This document shows positions 45,089 to 56,008 of a stretch of DNA of 64,000 nt, piece after piece (the stretch's first letter is position 1; every line of letters starts with the position of its first letter). Made by a program: the position numbers and the translations under genes. The notes under the pieces were generated by a model, which saw only the letters and a list, made by a program, of their open reading frames with translations, made no database searches and was not told the DNA's origin. Source of the stretch: Methylotenera oryzisoli. Its GTDB lineage: Bacteria; Pseudomonadota; Gammaproteobacteria; Burkholderiales; Methylophilaceae. Location: assembly GCA_945907735.1 (NCBI GenBank), contig CAMDTL010000008.1, forward strand, positions 19,832 to 83,831, read 5' to 3'.

Positions 45089-45873
45089 AGCAAATCAATC
45101 GACCTTTAGAGCAATCTTGGCGCGGCACTTACACGCTTTTTAAAAAAGAAGTACTACGTTTTTGGCGTGTGGCTTTTCAAACCGTGGCCTCACCCGTGCT
45201 TACCGCTTTGCTTTATTTGCTCATATTCTCGCACGTACTGGAAGCGCATGTGGAGGTGTACAAGGGTGTGCCTTACACTGCATTTTTGATCCCTGGTCTG
45301 ATCATGATGTCCTTGTTGCAAAACGCCTTTGCCAATAGCTCTTCTAGCTTGGTGCAATCAAAAGTCATGGGCAATATCATTTTTATTTTGCTTACACCGC
45401 TTACCTATTTACAGTTTTTTATCGCGTTTTTAGCAGCTGCAATTGTGCGTGCTTTAATGGTGGGTTTGAGTATTTATTTGGTGGCACTCTGGTTTGTCGA
45501 TTTGCCGCTTGTGCACCCGTTGTGGATATTCGCATTCGCATTTTTGGGCGGCGCGCTACTCGGTACGTTTGGCATTATTGCAGGTATTTGGGCAGATAAA
45601 TTTGACCAAATGGCGGCGTTTCAAAACTTTGTTATTATGCCGCTGACGTTTTTATCAGGGGTATTCTATTCGATTCATTCCTTGCCGCCATTTTGGCAAA
45701 CCGTGTCTAAATTTAACCCATTTTTTTATATGATTGATGGTTTTAGATATGGTTTTTTTGGCAAAGGTGATATTTCGCCGTGGATTAGCATTAGCGTTGT
45801 TGCCGCGTTTTTATTTGGGTTAGCATGGTTGGCGCTAAAAATGTTAAAATCTGGTTATCGATTAAGAGGTTGA
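45085..45873 (+). CDS. ABC-2 type exporter, permease subunit (YadH-like)
   Basis: 262 residues with six membrane helices. The ABC-2 signature lies in the last third (FLSGVFYSIHSLPPFWQTVS and NPFFYMIDGFRYGFFG). It is coupled to the ATPase gene by an overlap, and the BolA-family gene follows after four bases. Substrate unknown; related pairs are implicated in envelope component export. Confidence 0.9.
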   Translation: MKQINRPLEQSWRGTYTLFKKEVLRFWRVAFQTVASPVLTALLYLLIFSHVLEAHVEVYKGVPYTAFLIPGLIMMSLLQNAFANSSSSLVQSKVMGNIIFILLTPLTYLQFFIAFLAAAIVRALMVGLSIYLVALWFVDLPLVHPLWIFAFAFLGGALLGTFGIIAGIWADKFDQMAAFQNFVIMPLTFLSGVFYSIHSLPPFWQTVSKFNPFFYMIDGFRYGFFGKGDISPWISISVVAAFLFGLAWLALKMLKSGYRLRG

Positions 45874-45877
45874 TTAA

Positions 45878-46126
45878 GTGTTAAGTGCTACACAATTAGA
45901 AGGATATATTAAGCAAGGCCTAGCTTGTGATTATATTAAAGTGGTGGGCGACGATGGCACTCATTTTGAGGCAATCGTTGTGAGTCCAGCGTTTATTGGA
46001 AAAACGATGGTACAGCAACATCAGCTGGTGTATAGCGCCTTGGGTGGTCGAATGCGCTCTGAGATACATGCGCTTTCGATGAAAACATATAGCCCCCCAA
46101 AATGGCAAGAATTGAATATTAAGTAA
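45878..46126 (+). CDS. BolA family protein (IbaG-like)
   Basis: 82 residues from a GTG at 45878. The class II KH-like fold has GDDGTHFEAIVVSPAF and the invariant His in RSEIHALSMKTYSP. Such short BolA proteins bind monothiol glutaredoxins and share an iron-sulfur cluster; the monothiol glutaredoxin gene lies next to it, 21 bases downstream, so a BolA-Grx pair is likely. Confidence 0.9.
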   Translation: MLSATQLEGYIKQGLACDYIKVVGDDGTHFEAIVVSPAFIGKTMVQQHQLVYSALGGRMRSEIHALSMKTYSPPKWQELNIK

Positions 46127-46147
46127 TTGAAAGAAATGGAGCAGTAA

Positions 46148-46456
46148 ATGGATGCACAAGCAGCAATTAAACAAACTGTAACGACAAACGATGTGGTGCT
46201 TTACATGAAAGGTAACCCAAAGTTTCCACAATGTGGTTTTTCTAATATGGCGACACAAATTTTAGATGCCTGTAATGCCAAATACGTGACGGTGGATGTG
46301 TTGGCTGACCAAGAAATTCGAGAAGGCATCAAGCAATACGCCAATTGGCCAACCATTCCGCAGCTTTATGTAAAAGGCGAATTTGTTGGCGGCAGTGATA
46401 TTATGCGTGCCATGTACGAAAGCGGCGAGCTGCAAAGTTTGTTAGCAGCTGCATAA
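46148..46456 (+). CDS. grxD: Monothiol glutaredoxin (Grx4/GrxD type)
   Basis: 102 residues. The active site is PQCGFSNMA (CGFS type), with the glutathione-binding WPTIPQLYVKGEFVGGSDI. These proteins carry a glutathione-ligated [2Fe-2S] cluster and pass it to acceptor proteins. The gene sits between bolA and murA. Confidence 0.94.
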   Translation: MDAQAAIKQTVTTNDVVLYMKGNPKFPQCGFSNMATQILDACNAKYVTVDVLADQEIREGIKQYANWPTIPQLYVKGEFVGGSDIMRAMYESGELQSLLAAA

Positions 46457-46470
46457 TATTGGATAAATAG

Positions 46471-47745
<1,275 letters not shown>

Positions 47746-47760
47746 AAAAGCATTAAAAAT

Positions 47761-48399
47761 ATGATTACAATCGCACTCTCAAAAGGTAGAATATTCGAAG
47801 AAACCACGCCACTGCTGGCGGCGGCGGGTATTCGCGCGCTGGAAGATCCTGAATCTTCGCGCAAGCTTATTTTGCCGACTAATCGCGACGATGTGCGCCT
47901 AATTATTGTGCGTGCGACCGACGTGCCGACTTATGTGCAATATGGCGCAGCAGATATTGGCATTGCGGGCAAAGACGTGCTGGATGAACACGGCGGTGAA
48001 GGCTTGTATCAGCCCTTAGATTTAAATATCGCCAAGTGCAAAATGATGGTGGCGGTGCGTAACGATTTTGATTATGAAGCGTCGATTCGCCAAGGCGCGC
48101 GTCTAAAAGTTGTCACAAAATATGTAAAAGTTGCGCGCGAACACTTTGCCGCCAAGGGCATGCATGTTGATTTAATTAAACTGTATGGCTCAATGGAGCT
48201 TGGGCCGCTGGTTGGCTTGGCCGATGCGATTGTGGATTTGGTCAGCACAGGTGGTACGTTGCGTGCGAATAATCTCAAGGCCGTGGAAGAAATTGGCGAT
48301 ATCAGCTCGCGTTTAATCGTGAATCAAGCCTCGCTAAAGCTCAACCGTGCGAAATTGCAGCCAATTCTGGATGCCTTTGCTTCTGCCATAAAAAAATGA
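47761..48399 (+). CDS. hisG: HisG, ATP phosphoribosyltransferase (short form)
   Basis: 212 residues. [18 protein letters not shown] at the start and [18 protein letters not shown] near the end are typical. This is the short HisG without the C-terminal regulatory domain; such forms need the HisRS-like partner HisZ, whose gene is not in the window. It starts histidine biosynthesis by joining ATP to PRPP. Its stop overlaps the hisD start by four bases. Confidence 0.95.
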   Translation: MITIALSKGRIFEETTPLLAAAGIRALEDPESSRKLILPTNRDDVRLIIVRATDVPTYVQYGAADIGIAGKDVLDEHGGEGLYQPLDLNIAKCKMMVAVRNDFDYEASIRQGARLKVVTKYVKVAREHFAAKGMHVDLIKLYGSMELGPLVGLADAIVDLVSTGGTLRANNLKAVEEIGDISSRLIVNQASLKLNRAKLQPILDAFASAIKK

Positions 48400-49691
48400 A
48401 CATTCGACGTTTATCTACCAAAATTTCATCATTCGATGCCGATTTAAAAGCGCTGCTGGCGTTTGAAACCGCGCAGGATGACGGCGTGGATGCGGTGGTC
48501 GCTAATATTTTAAAAGATGTAAAAGTGCGCGGCGATGCGGCGGTACTGGAATATACCAACCGTTTTGACAAAACCAAGGCGACAGATTTGGCCGATTTAG
48601 AGATTAAACAAGTCGAATTAAACGCTGCATTAGATGGCCTGCAAGCCAATAGCCGCGCCGCTCTGCAGGCAGCTTCTGCTAGAATTAAAAACTATCACGA
48701 AAAGCAAGTAAGTAGTTCGTGGAGCTACACCGAAGCCGACGGCACCATGCTTGGGCAGAAAATTACCGCGCTTGACCGCGTTGGTTTGTACGTGCCAGGC
48801 GGCAAAGCGGCGTATCCTTCGAGCGTTTTGATGAACGCAATTCCCGCAAAAGTGGCTGGCGTGGGCGAGTTGATTATGGTCGTCCCTACGCCTAATGGCG
48901 AGCGAAATCAGCTGGTTTTGGCTGCAGCGGCGATTGCGGGTGTTGATCGCGTATTTTGCATCGGTGGCGCACAGGCCGTGGGCGCGCTGGCGTATGGTAC
49001 AGAGACGATTCCACAAGTAGATAAAATTACTGGCCCAGGCAATGCTTACGTGGCAGCCGCCAAGCGTCGTGTGTTTGGCGTGGTGGGCATCGATATGGTG
49101 GCTGGACCATCTGAGATTTTGGTGATTTGTGATGGTAAAACAGACCCCGATTGGATTGCTATGGATTTATTCAGCCAAGCTGAACACGATGAGCTGGCGC
49201 AGGCGATTTTATTGAGCCCGGATGCCACGTTTTTAGATGCGGTTGAAAAAAGTATGCAAAAGTTGCTAGAAACCTTGCCGCGTAAAGCCATTGTGAATAC
49301 CTCGATTACCAATCGCGGCGCGCTAATCCACGTGAAAAGCTTAGACGAAGCGATTGAAATCAGCAATTACATTGCGCCCGAGCACTTGGAATTGTCGGTC
49401 GAGAATCCGCTTGAAATGAGCATAAAAATTAAACACGCGGGCGCTATTTTTATGGGTCGAGACACTTGTGAGGCGCTTGGCGACTACTGTGCAGGGCCAA
49501 ATCATGTGTTGCCGACTTCGCGTACCGCTAGATTCTCAAGCCCGTTGGGTGTTTATGATTTTCAAAAACGCACTAGTTTGATTATGGCATCGCCAGAAGG
49601 TGCGCAGGTATTGGGTCGGGTGGCATCTACCCTGGCACATGGAGAAGGCTTGCAGGCACATGCAAAATCTGCCGAGTACAGATTGAAATGA
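48396..49691 (+). CDS. hisD: HisD, histidinol dehydrogenase
   Basis: 431 residues. The family stretch from about residue 225 ([13 protein letters not shown], then [14 protein letters not shown]) and [20 protein letters not shown] are present, with the zinc ligand residues in AEHD and the late His. It carries out the last two oxidations to histidine with NAD. Coupled to hisG; hisC follows after 13 bases. Confidence 0.96.
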   Translation: MNIRRLSTKISSFDADLKALLAFETAQDDGVDAVVANILKDVKVRGDAAVLEYTNRFDKTKATDLADLEIKQVELNAALDGLQANSRAALQAASARIKNYHEKQVSSSWSYTEADGTMLGQKITALDRVGLYVPGGKAAYPSSVLMNAIPAKVAGVGELIMVVPTPNGERNQLVLAAAAIAGVDRVFCIGGAQAVGALAYGTETIPQVDKITGPGNAYVAAAKRRVFGVVGIDMVAGPSEILVICDGKTDPDWIAMDLFSQAEHDELAQAILLSPDATFLDAVEKSMQKLLETLPRKAIVNTSITNRGALIHVKSLDEAIEISNYIAPEHLELSVENPLEMSIKIKHAGAIFMGRDTCEALGDYCAGPNHVLPTSRTARFSSPLGVYDFQKRTSLIMASPEGAQVLGRVASTLAHGEGLQAHAKSAEYRLK

Positions 49692-49704
49692 GCAAGGTTT
49701 TAGT

Positions 49705-50766
49705 ATGAGTAAGTACTGGAGTGAGGTTGTCCACCAATTAACACCGTATGTACCAGGCGAACAGCCAAAAATTCAGAATCTCGTTAAACTTAATACCAAT
49801 GAAAATCCCTATGGCCCTAGCGAGCACGTAATATGTGCTTTGCAGGCTGAGGCGACAGAGAGTTTACGTCTTTATCCAGACCCAAATTCAGACAAACTAA
49901 AAGCTGTCATTGCCGAGAATTATGGCTTGCAGGCTAATCAGGTGTTTGTTGGTAACGGTTCAGATGAAGTGTTGGCGCACATATTTCAAGCCTTGCTCAA
50001 ACACAGCAGACCTTTGTTGTTCCCAGATGTTACCTATAGTTTTTACCCTGTTTATTGCGGTTTGTATGACATTGAATTTGAAATGCTGCTGCTGAATGCC
50101 CGCTTTGAGATTGATGTCAAAGATTACGATCGACCAAACGGCGGCATTATTTTCCCCAACCCAAACGCACCGACTGGTGTGCCTTTGGCCTTAGTTGAAA
50201 TTGAAAAGCTGCTAAAAACCAACACGGAATCAGTCGTCGTGATTGACGAAGCTTACGTTGATTTTGGTACAGAATCTGCTGTGAAGCTGATTAATACTTA
50301 CTCGAACTTATTGGTGACACAAACGTTCTCAAAAGCGCGCTCATTGGCGGGTTTGCGCGTGGGTTATGCGCTTGGACACAAGGATTTAATCGAGGCACTG
50401 GTGCGCGTAAAAGATAGTTTTAATTCGTACCCGATCGACCGTTTTGCCGAGGCGGGCGCGATTGCCGCCATGCAAGATAAAGCTTATTTTGAGGAAATGC
50501 GGCACAAAGTAATGGCCTCGAGAGACGCTCTGATATTGGCTCTCATGGCAATGGGTTTTGAAGTATTGCCATCAGGCGCCAATTTTATTTTTGCCAAACA
50601 CAGAACGCGCGATGGTGCAGAACTTACCGAAAAACTGCGCGAAAAAAGCATTATCATTCGCCATTTTAAAAAGCCCGCGCGCATTGCCAGCCACTTGCGC
50701 ATTACTGTTGGCACCGATGCGCAATCTAAACAGCTGATTGATGCGCTGGCATTGATTTTGAAATAA
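49705..50766 (+). CDS. hisC: HisC, histidinol-phosphate aminotransferase
   Basis: 353 residues. The PLP lysine is in [29 protein letters not shown] and PNPNAPTG are the other landmarks. It makes histidinol phosphate with glutamate as amino donor. It closes the first half of the his cluster; hps comes next in place of hisB. Confidence 0.94.
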   Translation: MSKYWSEVVHQLTPYVPGEQPKIQNLVKLNTNENPYGPSEHVICALQAEATESLRLYPDPNSDKLKAVIAENYGLQANQVFVGNGSDEVLAHIFQALLKHSRPLLFPDVTYSFYPVYCGLYDIEFEMLLLNARFEIDVKDYDRPNGGIIFPNPNAPTGVPLALVEIEKLLKTNTESVVVIDEAYVDFGTESAVKLINTYSNLLVTQTFSKARSLAGLRVGYALGHKDLIEALVRVKDSFNSYPIDRFAEAGAIAAMQDKAYFEEMRHKVMASRDALILALMAMGFEVLPSGANFIFAKHRTRDGAELTEKLREKSIIIRHFKKPARIASHLRITVGTDAQSKQLIDALALILK

Positions 50767-50788
50767 TCGTTAAAATTAACTAACGATT
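50764..50788 (+). terminator. Weak hairpin after hisC
   Basis: AATCGTTA and TAACGATT form an 8-bp AT-rich stem around AAATTAAC at the hisC stop. No T-run follows, so it may be attenuating rather than terminating. Confidence 0.35.
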
Positions 50789-50789
50789 G

Positions 50790-50819
50790 TTGAATAAAAT
50801 ATTCAATTGCGGTTATTAT
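50790..50819 (+). promoter_or_regulatory. Candidate sigma-70 promoter with overlapping inverted repeat, upstream of hps
   Basis: TTGAAT (50790-50795), an 18-base gap and TATTAT (50814-50819) form a plausible promoter about 110 bases before hps. The -35 lies in a perfect inverted repeat TTGAATA-AAA-TATTCAA (50790-50806), a possible operator. The long AT-rich leader to 50927 and a GAGGAG ribosome site at 50914-50919 suggest strong and possibly regulated expression. Confidence 0.4.
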
Positions 50820-50927
50820 GTGCGAGTATACAAAATGTCCTATTAATATTTTGTAGAGTTTAATTTAAATCAATAGCAAAATATTATTTTTTAATCGAAT
50901 ATTAACGAGTTTCGAGGAGTAATCACT

Positions 50928-51776
50928 ATGGCACAAACCCAAATGGCACTAGATTCACTAGATTTTGACGGCACAGTTGCATTAGCGACCAAAGTAGCGC
51001 CGCATGTAGATATTTTAGAAATCGGCACACCTTGCATCAAACACAACGGTATCGAAATGCTGAAAACATTACGCGCAAAATTCCCCAATAACAAAATTTT
51101 GGTTGATCTAAAAACAATGGATGCTGGTTTCTACGAGGCTGAGCCATTCTACAAAGCTGGCGCAGATATTTGTACAGTGTTAGGCACAGCAGATATTGGC
51201 ACAATTAAAGGTGTGATTGATGTTGCGAACAAATATGGCAAAATGGCGCAAGTGGATTTAATCAACGTAACTGACAAAAAAGCACGTACACTAGAAGTGG
51301 CTAAATTAGGTGCGCACATCATTGGCGTGCACACTGGCTTGGATCAACAAGCGGCTGGTCAAACTCCATTTGTGGACTTGGCGATGGTGACAGCATTAAA
51401 CACAGGCGCTAAAGTTTCAGTGGCTGGCGGCGTAAAAGCAGCAACCGTGCGCCAAGTGGTCGATGCAGGTGCTGATATTGTGGTGGCAGGCGCAGCAATT
51501 TACGGTGCAGCGGATCCAGCAGCTTCAGCAGCTGAAATTACTGGCTTGGCACGTGCAGGTAATGCAAGTGCTTGTGGCATGGGCAAATGGTTGCCATGGG
51601 CATTGATTGCAGGCGCAGTTTTGCTAGGTTTGTACTTACTTAAAGGTGGCAATTCAACTGAAGAAATGCCAGCAGTGGCAGATGCAGCAGTAGAGGCGGT
51701 TGAGGCAGCTCCGGCAGTAGTTGAAGATGCGGCGGCAGAAGTTGCAGCTCCAGCGGAAGCAGCACCAGCAAATTAA
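50928..51776 (+). CDS. hps: 3-hexulose-6-phosphate synthase with C-terminal membrane anchor
   Basis: 282 residues, about 70 more than the usual 210. Residues 1-210 are a complete orotidine-decarboxylase-type barrel with the HUMPS motif VDLKTMDAG (Asp60, Lys62, Asp65), EIGTPCIKHNG and VAGGVKAATV. It condenses formaldehyde with ribulose 5-phosphate to hexulose 6-phosphate, the first step of the RuMP pathway. After CGMGK (216-220) comes a hydrophobic helix, WLPWALIAGAVLLGLYLL (221-238), then a 43-residue Ala/Glu/Pro tail without Lys beyond 239. By the positive-inside rule, the enzyme faces the cytosol and the tail the periplasm. phi (hxlB) is not adjacent. The gene is set between hisC and hisB with its own ribosome site and terminator. 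Confidence 0.93.
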   Translation: MAQTQMALDSLDFDGTVALATKVAPHVDILEIGTPCIKHNGIEMLKTLRAKFPNNKILVDLKTMDAGFYEAEPFYKAGADICTVLGTADIGTIKGVIDVANKYGKMAQVDLINVTDKKARTLEVAKLGAHIIGVHTGLDQQAAGQTPFVDLAMVTALNTGAKVSVAGGVKAATVRQVVDAGADIVVAGAAIYGAADPAASAAEITGLARAGNASACGMGKWLPWALIAGAVLLGLYLLKGGNSTEEMPAVADAAVEAVEAAPAVVEDAAAEVAAPAEAAPAN

Positions 51777-51791
51777 TTTTTGCACTGAATT

Positions 51792-51820
51792 AAAAAAGCC
51801 GACTTAAAGTCGGCTTTTTT
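51792..51820 (+). terminator. Strong terminator after hps
   Basis: AAAAAAGCCGACTT and AAGTCGGCTTTTTT pair perfectly around a single A-rich turn and end in six T. This isolates hps from hisB. Confidence 0.93.
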
Positions 51821-51936
51821 ATTGATTTTATTTTGTATAGGCAATATATCTCCCAGATAAACAATATAGTACGAAAGCACACAATATTAGGTTAAAATAT
51901 CGCTAAATTACCCATTGTTGATTAGTTAAAATACCC

Positions 51937-52524
51937 ATGCGCAAAGCAGAAGTCACCCGCAATACCCTAGAAACTCAAATTACCGTTGCCATTGATATTG
52001 ATGGCACAGGTCAATCTCAATTTACCACTGGCTTAGGTTTTCTCGATCACATGCTTGATCAGGTCGCGCGCCACGGTATGATGGATATTAGTGTGCAGGC
52101 CAAAGGTGATTTGCATATCGACGCGCATCACACGGTGGAAGATATTGGCATTACGCTCGGCCAAGCTTTTCTAAAAGCGATTGGCGATAAAAAAGGGATT
52201 CAACGTTACGGTTACGCTTACGTGCCGCTAGATGAGGCATTGAGCCGCGTGGTGCTTGATTTATCAGGTCGCCCTGGCTTGGAATTTAATTGTGAATTCA
52301 CTCGCGCGGCGATTGGCGAATTTGATGTCGATTTGGTGCACGAGTTTTTTCAAGGCTTTGTAAATCACGCTAACGTGACCTTGCATATTGACAACTTAAA
52401 AGGTCACAACTCCCATCACCAGTCTGAGACCATATTCAAAGCATTTGGCCGCGCCTTGCGCATGGCGGTGACTTATGACGAGCGTATGTCAGGTATTATG
52501 CCATCTACTAAAGGTTCTCTTTGA
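51937..52524 (+). CDS. hisB: HisB, imidazoleglycerol-phosphate dehydratase
   Basis: 195 residues, dehydratase domain only (no phosphatase fusion as in E. coli). The two manganese-binding His motifs are present: [13 protein letters not shown] with [10 protein letters not shown], and [19 protein letters not shown]. It resumes the his operon after hps and has about 110 bases upstream for its own promoter. hisH follows after 17 bases. Confidence 0.96.
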   Translation: MRKAEVTRNTLETQITVAIDIDGTGQSQFTTGLGFLDHMLDQVARHGMMDISVQAKGDLHIDAHHTVEDIGITLGQAFLKAIGDKKGIQRYGYAYVPLDEALSRVVLDLSGRPGLEFNCEFTRAAIGEFDVDLVHEFFQGFVNHANVTLHIDNLKGHNSHHQSETIFKAFGRALRMAVTYDERMSGIMPSTKGSL

Positions 52525-52541
52525 ACGCAGCTTAAGTTTTT

Positions 52542-53198
52542 ATGCAAAAAGTAGATATTGCGGTGGTTGATTATGGCATGGGTAATTTGCGCTCGGTGTC
52601 TAAGGCGGTTGAACATGTCGCAAACGGTAAGTCGGTCGTGGTGACTAGCGATCCAGCAATGATTCAAAACGCTGAGCGTGTGGTGTTTCCTGGTCAAGGC
52701 GCCATGCCCGATTGCATGCGCGAGCTAGATGCTCGCAATTTGCGTGGTGCAATTATTCATGCGGCAGAAAACAAACCATTTTTAGGCATTTGCATTGGCA
52801 TGCAGCTGTTATTTGAACATTCCGAAGAAGGCGATATGCCTGGGTTGGCTTTGCTCAAAGGCAATGTGAAACGATTTACAGAAAAATTGGTGGATGAAAA
52901 AGGCATTAAACTAAAAGTGCCACATATGGGCTGGAACCAAGTTTTTCAAACAACTAATAACCAAAAGCAAGCACACCCTTTATGGGCGGACATTGCAGAT
53001 GCTACACGGTTTTATCATGTGCATAGTTATTATGTCGCGCCGCAAGATAATAGCGTTATTGCAGGCGAAACTGCATATCCCAATCGCTTTACAAGCGCGA
53101 TTGCGCGCGATAATATTTTTGCAACCCAGTTTCACGTAGAAAAAAGTGCGCACGCTGGCTTGCAATTGCTGAACAATTTTGTAAACTGGAAACCTTGA
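52542..53198 (+). CDS. hisH: HisH, glutaminase subunit of IGP synthase
   Basis: 218 residues, class I glutamine amidotransferase. The nucleophile elbow is FLGICIGMQLLFEHS and the His-Glu pair is in TQFHVEKSAHAG. It passes ammonia to HisF. The N-terminal VDYGMGNLRSVSKAVE is typical. Confidence 0.96.
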   Translation: MQKVDIAVVDYGMGNLRSVSKAVEHVANGKSVVVTSDPAMIQNAERVVFPGQGAMPDCMRELDARNLRGAIIHAAENKPFLGICIGMQLLFEHSEEGDMPGLALLKGNVKRFTEKLVDEKGIKLKVPHMGWNQVFQTTNNQKQAHPLWADIADATRFYHVHSYYVAPQDNSVIAGETAYPNRFTSAIARDNIFATQFHVEKSAHAGLQLLNNFVNWKP

Positions 53199-53251
53199 AT
53201 ACTTGAACTCTTTTGTATTTCACCCATCATTAATCTAAATTAATAAAAATC

Positions 53252-53995
53252 ATGCTTATTATTCCTGCAATTGATCTCAAAGACGGCCACTGTGTACGTC
53301 TAAAACAGGGGCTGATGGAAGAGTCTACGGTATTTTCGGAAGACCCCGGCGCAATGGCACGCCATTGGGTTGACCAAGGTGGCAAGCGGCTACATTTGGT
53401 AGATTTAAACGGTGCATTTGCGGGCAAGCCAGTGAATGAAGGCGCAATCAAATCGATTGTCGCAGCGGCTAAAGGTGAAATTCCGATACAGTTGGGCGGC
53501 GGAATTCGAGATTTAGGAACCATAGAACGTTATTTGGATGATGGCATTGATTACGTGATTATTGGCACCGCTGCGGTAAAAACGCCAGGCTTTTTGCACG
53601 AGGCTTGTTATGCCTTTCCTGGCCAAATCATGGTCGGGTTAGATGCCAAAGAGGGCAAAGTAGCGATTGATGGTTGGTCAAAACTTACTGGCCACGATGT
53701 AATTGATCTCGCCAAAAAATTTGAAGATTATGGTGTCAATGCGATTGTTTATACCGATATTGGTCGTGATGGCATGCTCACAGGTGTGAACATTGAAGCG
53801 ACGGTGGCTTTGGCGCAGGCGTTGACGATTCCGGTGATTGCTTCGGGCGGATTAACCAATTTAGAAGATGTTAAAAAACTGTGTGAAGTCGCGCACGAAG
53901 GCATTATTGGGGCCATTACTGGCCGCGCGATTTATGAAGGCACGATTGATTTTGCTGCCGCACAAAAATTAGCGGACGAACTGAGTGCTCGCTAA
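53252..53995 (+). CDS. hisA: HisA, ProFAR isomerase
   Basis: 247 residues, a (beta/alpha)8 barrel. [18 protein letters not shown] with the catalytic Asp and [14 protein letters not shown] with the second Asp are present. It opens the ribose ring of ProFAR by Amadori rearrangement. The hisF start (GTG) lies 11 bases before its stop. Confidence 0.96.
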   Translation: MLIIPAIDLKDGHCVRLKQGLMEESTVFSEDPGAMARHWVDQGGKRLHLVDLNGAFAGKPVNEGAIKSIVAAAKGEIPIQLGGGIRDLGTIERYLDDGIDYVIIGTAAVKTPGFLHEACYAFPGQIMVGLDAKEGKVAIDGWSKLTGHDVIDLAKKFEDYGVNAIVYTDIGRDGMLTGVNIEATVALAQALTIPVIASGGLTNLEDVKKLCEVAHEGIIGAITGRAIYEGTIDFAAAQKLADELSAR

Positions 53996-54749
53996 AAGAA
54001 TCATTCCTTGTCTAGACGTCACCGCTGGTCGCGTTGTAAAAGGGGTGAATTTCCTTGAACTGCGAGACGCAGGCGACCCAGTAGAGATAGCAAAACGCTA
54101 CGATGACCAAGGCGCGGATGAACTCACGTTTTTAGACATCACTGCCAGCTCGGATAATCGCGGTTTGTTGTTGCATATCATTGAAGAAGTTGCCAGCCAA
54201 GTGTTTATTCCACTCACCGTAGGTGGTGGCGTACGCGAGGTGGAAGATGTGCGCCGCCTATTAAACGCGGGTGCCGATAAAGTGAGCATTAACACCACCG
54301 CAGTGCTGAATCCCAGCATGGTGCGCGATGCCGCCGCCCGTTTTGGTTCTCAATGTATTGTGGTCGCCATTGATGCAAAAAAAGTAGATAATCAAGCTTA
54401 TGAGTGGGAGGTGTTTACGCATGGTGGTCGCAAGCCAACAGGTTTGGATGCAGTAAAATGGGCGGAGTATATGGTGAGTCTTGGTGCAGGTGAGTTGCTG
54501 GTAACTAGCATGGATAGAGACGGCACCAAGATTGGATTTAACAATCCACTGAATAAAGCCATTAGCGATGCCGTAGAAGTGCCCTTAATCGCCAGTGGTG
54601 GCGTGGGTAATTTGCAACATTTGGTGGATGGCGTTACGCTTGGCGGCGCTGATGCAGTGCTGGCGGCGAGTATTTTTCACTATGGCGAATATACCGTGCA
54701 GCAGGCTAAAGAATATATGCAGAAAAATGGTATCGAGGTTAGATTGTGA
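53985..54749 (+). CDS. hisF: HisF, cyclase subunit of IGP synthase
   Basis: 254 residues from a GTG at 53985. [19 protein letters not shown] with the catalytic Asp and [13 protein letters not shown] with the second catalytic Asp are intact. It uses ammonia from HisH to form imidazoleglycerol phosphate and AICAR. It overlaps both hisA and hisI. Confidence 0.96.
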   Translation: MLAKRIIPCLDVTAGRVVKGVNFLELRDAGDPVEIAKRYDDQGADELTFLDITASSDNRGLLLHIIEEVASQVFIPLTVGGGVREVEDVRRLLNAGADKVSINTTAVLNPSMVRDAAARFGSQCIVVAIDAKKVDNQAYEWEVFTHGGRKPTGLDAVKWAEYMVSLGAGELLVTSMDRDGTKIGFNNPLNKAISDAVEVPLIASGGVGNLQHLVDGVTLGGADAVLAASIFHYGEYTVQQAKEYMQKNGIEVRL

Positions 54750-55135
54750 ATTGGTTAGACGAAGTGAATTGGGATGTGAATGGCCTTGTGCCTGCGATTG
54801 CGCAGGATTACGCCACTGGGAAAATATTGATGGTGGCGTGGATGAACCGCGAAGCCTTGCAACTCACTAACGACACTAAGCAAGCGGTGTATTGGTCGCG
54901 CTCGCGCCATAAATTATGGCGCAAAGGCGAGGAAAGCGGTCACACGCAAAAAATACACGCAATCCATGTAGATTGCGATGAAGATGTGATTTTGCTAAGT
55001 GTTGAGCAAGTCGGCGGCATTGCTTGCCACACTGGCCGGCATAATTGCTTTTTTAAGAAGTTAGAAAATGGGAATTGGCGAATTGTTGAGCCAGTAATTA
55101 AAAACCCAGAAGACATATATAAGCCACTGGCATGA
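54746..55135 (+). CDS. hisI: HisI, phosphoribosyl-AMP cyclohydrolase
   Basis: 129 residues from a GTG at 54746 that overlaps the hisF stop. [19 protein letters not shown] and the metal-binding DCDEDVILL and [10 protein letters not shown] are the family signatures. It is separate from HisE, unlike the fused E. coli enzyme. Four-base overlap with hisE. Confidence 0.95.
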   Translation: MNWLDEVNWDVNGLVPAIAQDYATGKILMVAWMNREALQLTNDTKQAVYWSRSRHKLWRKGEESGHTQKIHAIHVDCDEDVILLSVEQVGGIACHTGRHNCFFKKLENGNWRIVEPVIKNPEDIYKPLA

Positions 55136-55449
55136 GTGATGTTTTAGACAGATTAAGCGAGTTGTTAGAGCAGCGCAAAAGCGCTGATCCTGCTACGTCC
55201 TACGTGGCGAAGCTATATGCCAAAGGCATGGATTCGATACTCAAAAAGATCGGCGAAGAAGCCACCGAAACCGTGCTGGCAGCCAAAGGCGGCAATAAAG
55301 ATGAGATTGTTTATGAAACGGCAGATTTGTGGTTTCATACATTAATTATGCTCGCTCAGGCAGGCTTAAAGCCGCAAGACGTGCTGGACGAACTGGCACG
55401 GCGTGAGGGTTTGTCTGGCATTACTGAGAAAGAAAATCGTAGCAAATGA
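55132..55449 (+). CDS. hisE: HisE, phosphoribosyl-ATP pyrophosphatase
   Basis: 105 residues, all-alpha MazG-like fold with [17 protein letters not shown] and [14 protein letters not shown] as metal-binding helices. It removes pyrophosphate from PR-ATP, step two of histidine synthesis. It overlaps hinT by four bases and ends the his genes. Confidence 0.94.
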   Translation: MSDVLDRLSELLEQRKSADPATSYVAKLYAKGMDSILKKIGEEATETVLAAKGGNKDEIVYETADLWFHTLIMLAQAGLKPQDVLDELARREGLSGITEKENRSK

Positions 55450-55769
55450 ACGCAGACTGCATCTTTTGTAAGATTATCAGCGGTGCGATTCCAGCCAAAA
55501 ATATTTACGAAGATGCAGATTTTATAGCGTTTCATGACATCAAACCGATGGCGAAAGTGCATTTTTTAATTGTGCCAAAATTGCACGTAGCAACCTTGCA
55601 AGATTGTAATTCAACGCACCAGAAACTCTTGGGAAACATGTTGCTGTTGGCACCAAAACTGGCGGCAGATCAAGGTTTAAAGGGTTTCAAAACACTGATT
55701 AATACTGGCCGCGAAGGTGGACAGGAAGTGCTTCATATTCATATGCATGTGTTTGGCAGCGGCCTGTAA
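55446..55769 (+). CDS. HinT-like HIT family hydrolase
   Basis: 107 residues. The N-terminal [19 protein letters not shown] and the C-terminal histidine triad [11 protein letters not shown] identify an HinT-type purine nucleoside phosphoramidase. It overlaps hisE by four bases and precedes tatA by 21-24 bases, the common betaproteobacterial order. Confidence 0.92.
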   Translation: MNADCIFCKIISGAIPAKNIYEDADFIAFHDIKPMAKVHFLIVPKLHVATLQDCNSTHQKLLGNMLLLAPKLAADQGLKGFKTLINTGREGGQEVLHIHMHVFGSGL

Positions 55770-55793
55770 GCTACATAAGATAAGGAGATTGTG

Positions 55794-56003
55794 ATGGGTT
55801 CATTTAGTTTATGGCATTGGTTAGTCGTATTGCTAATCGTCGTATTGATATTTGGCACCAAAAAATTGCGCAACATGGGTAGCGATGTCGGTGGTGCAGT
55901 GAATGAGTTTAAACAGGCCATGCACGAAGACAAGACCGAAGATGCAGCCGAAAAAACTGGTACGACAATCGAAGGCGAAGTGACTAAAAAGACCAAGCAG
56001 TAA
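55794..56003 (+). CDS. tatA: TatA, twin-arginine translocase pore subunit
   Basis: 69 residues from the ATG at 55794; a GTG at 55791 is too close to the AAGGAG site. It has one N-terminal helix ([18 protein letters not shown]), the Gly hinge of [16 protein letters not shown] and an acidic/charged tail. TatA oligomers make the passage for folded proteins. The Rieske protein encoded downstream and SoxY are likely substrates. Confidence 0.95.
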   Translation: MGSFSLWHWLVVLLIVVLIFGTKKLRNMGSDVGGAVNEFKQAMHEDKTEDAAEKTGTTIEGEVTKKTKQ

Positions 56004-56008
56004 GCTTT

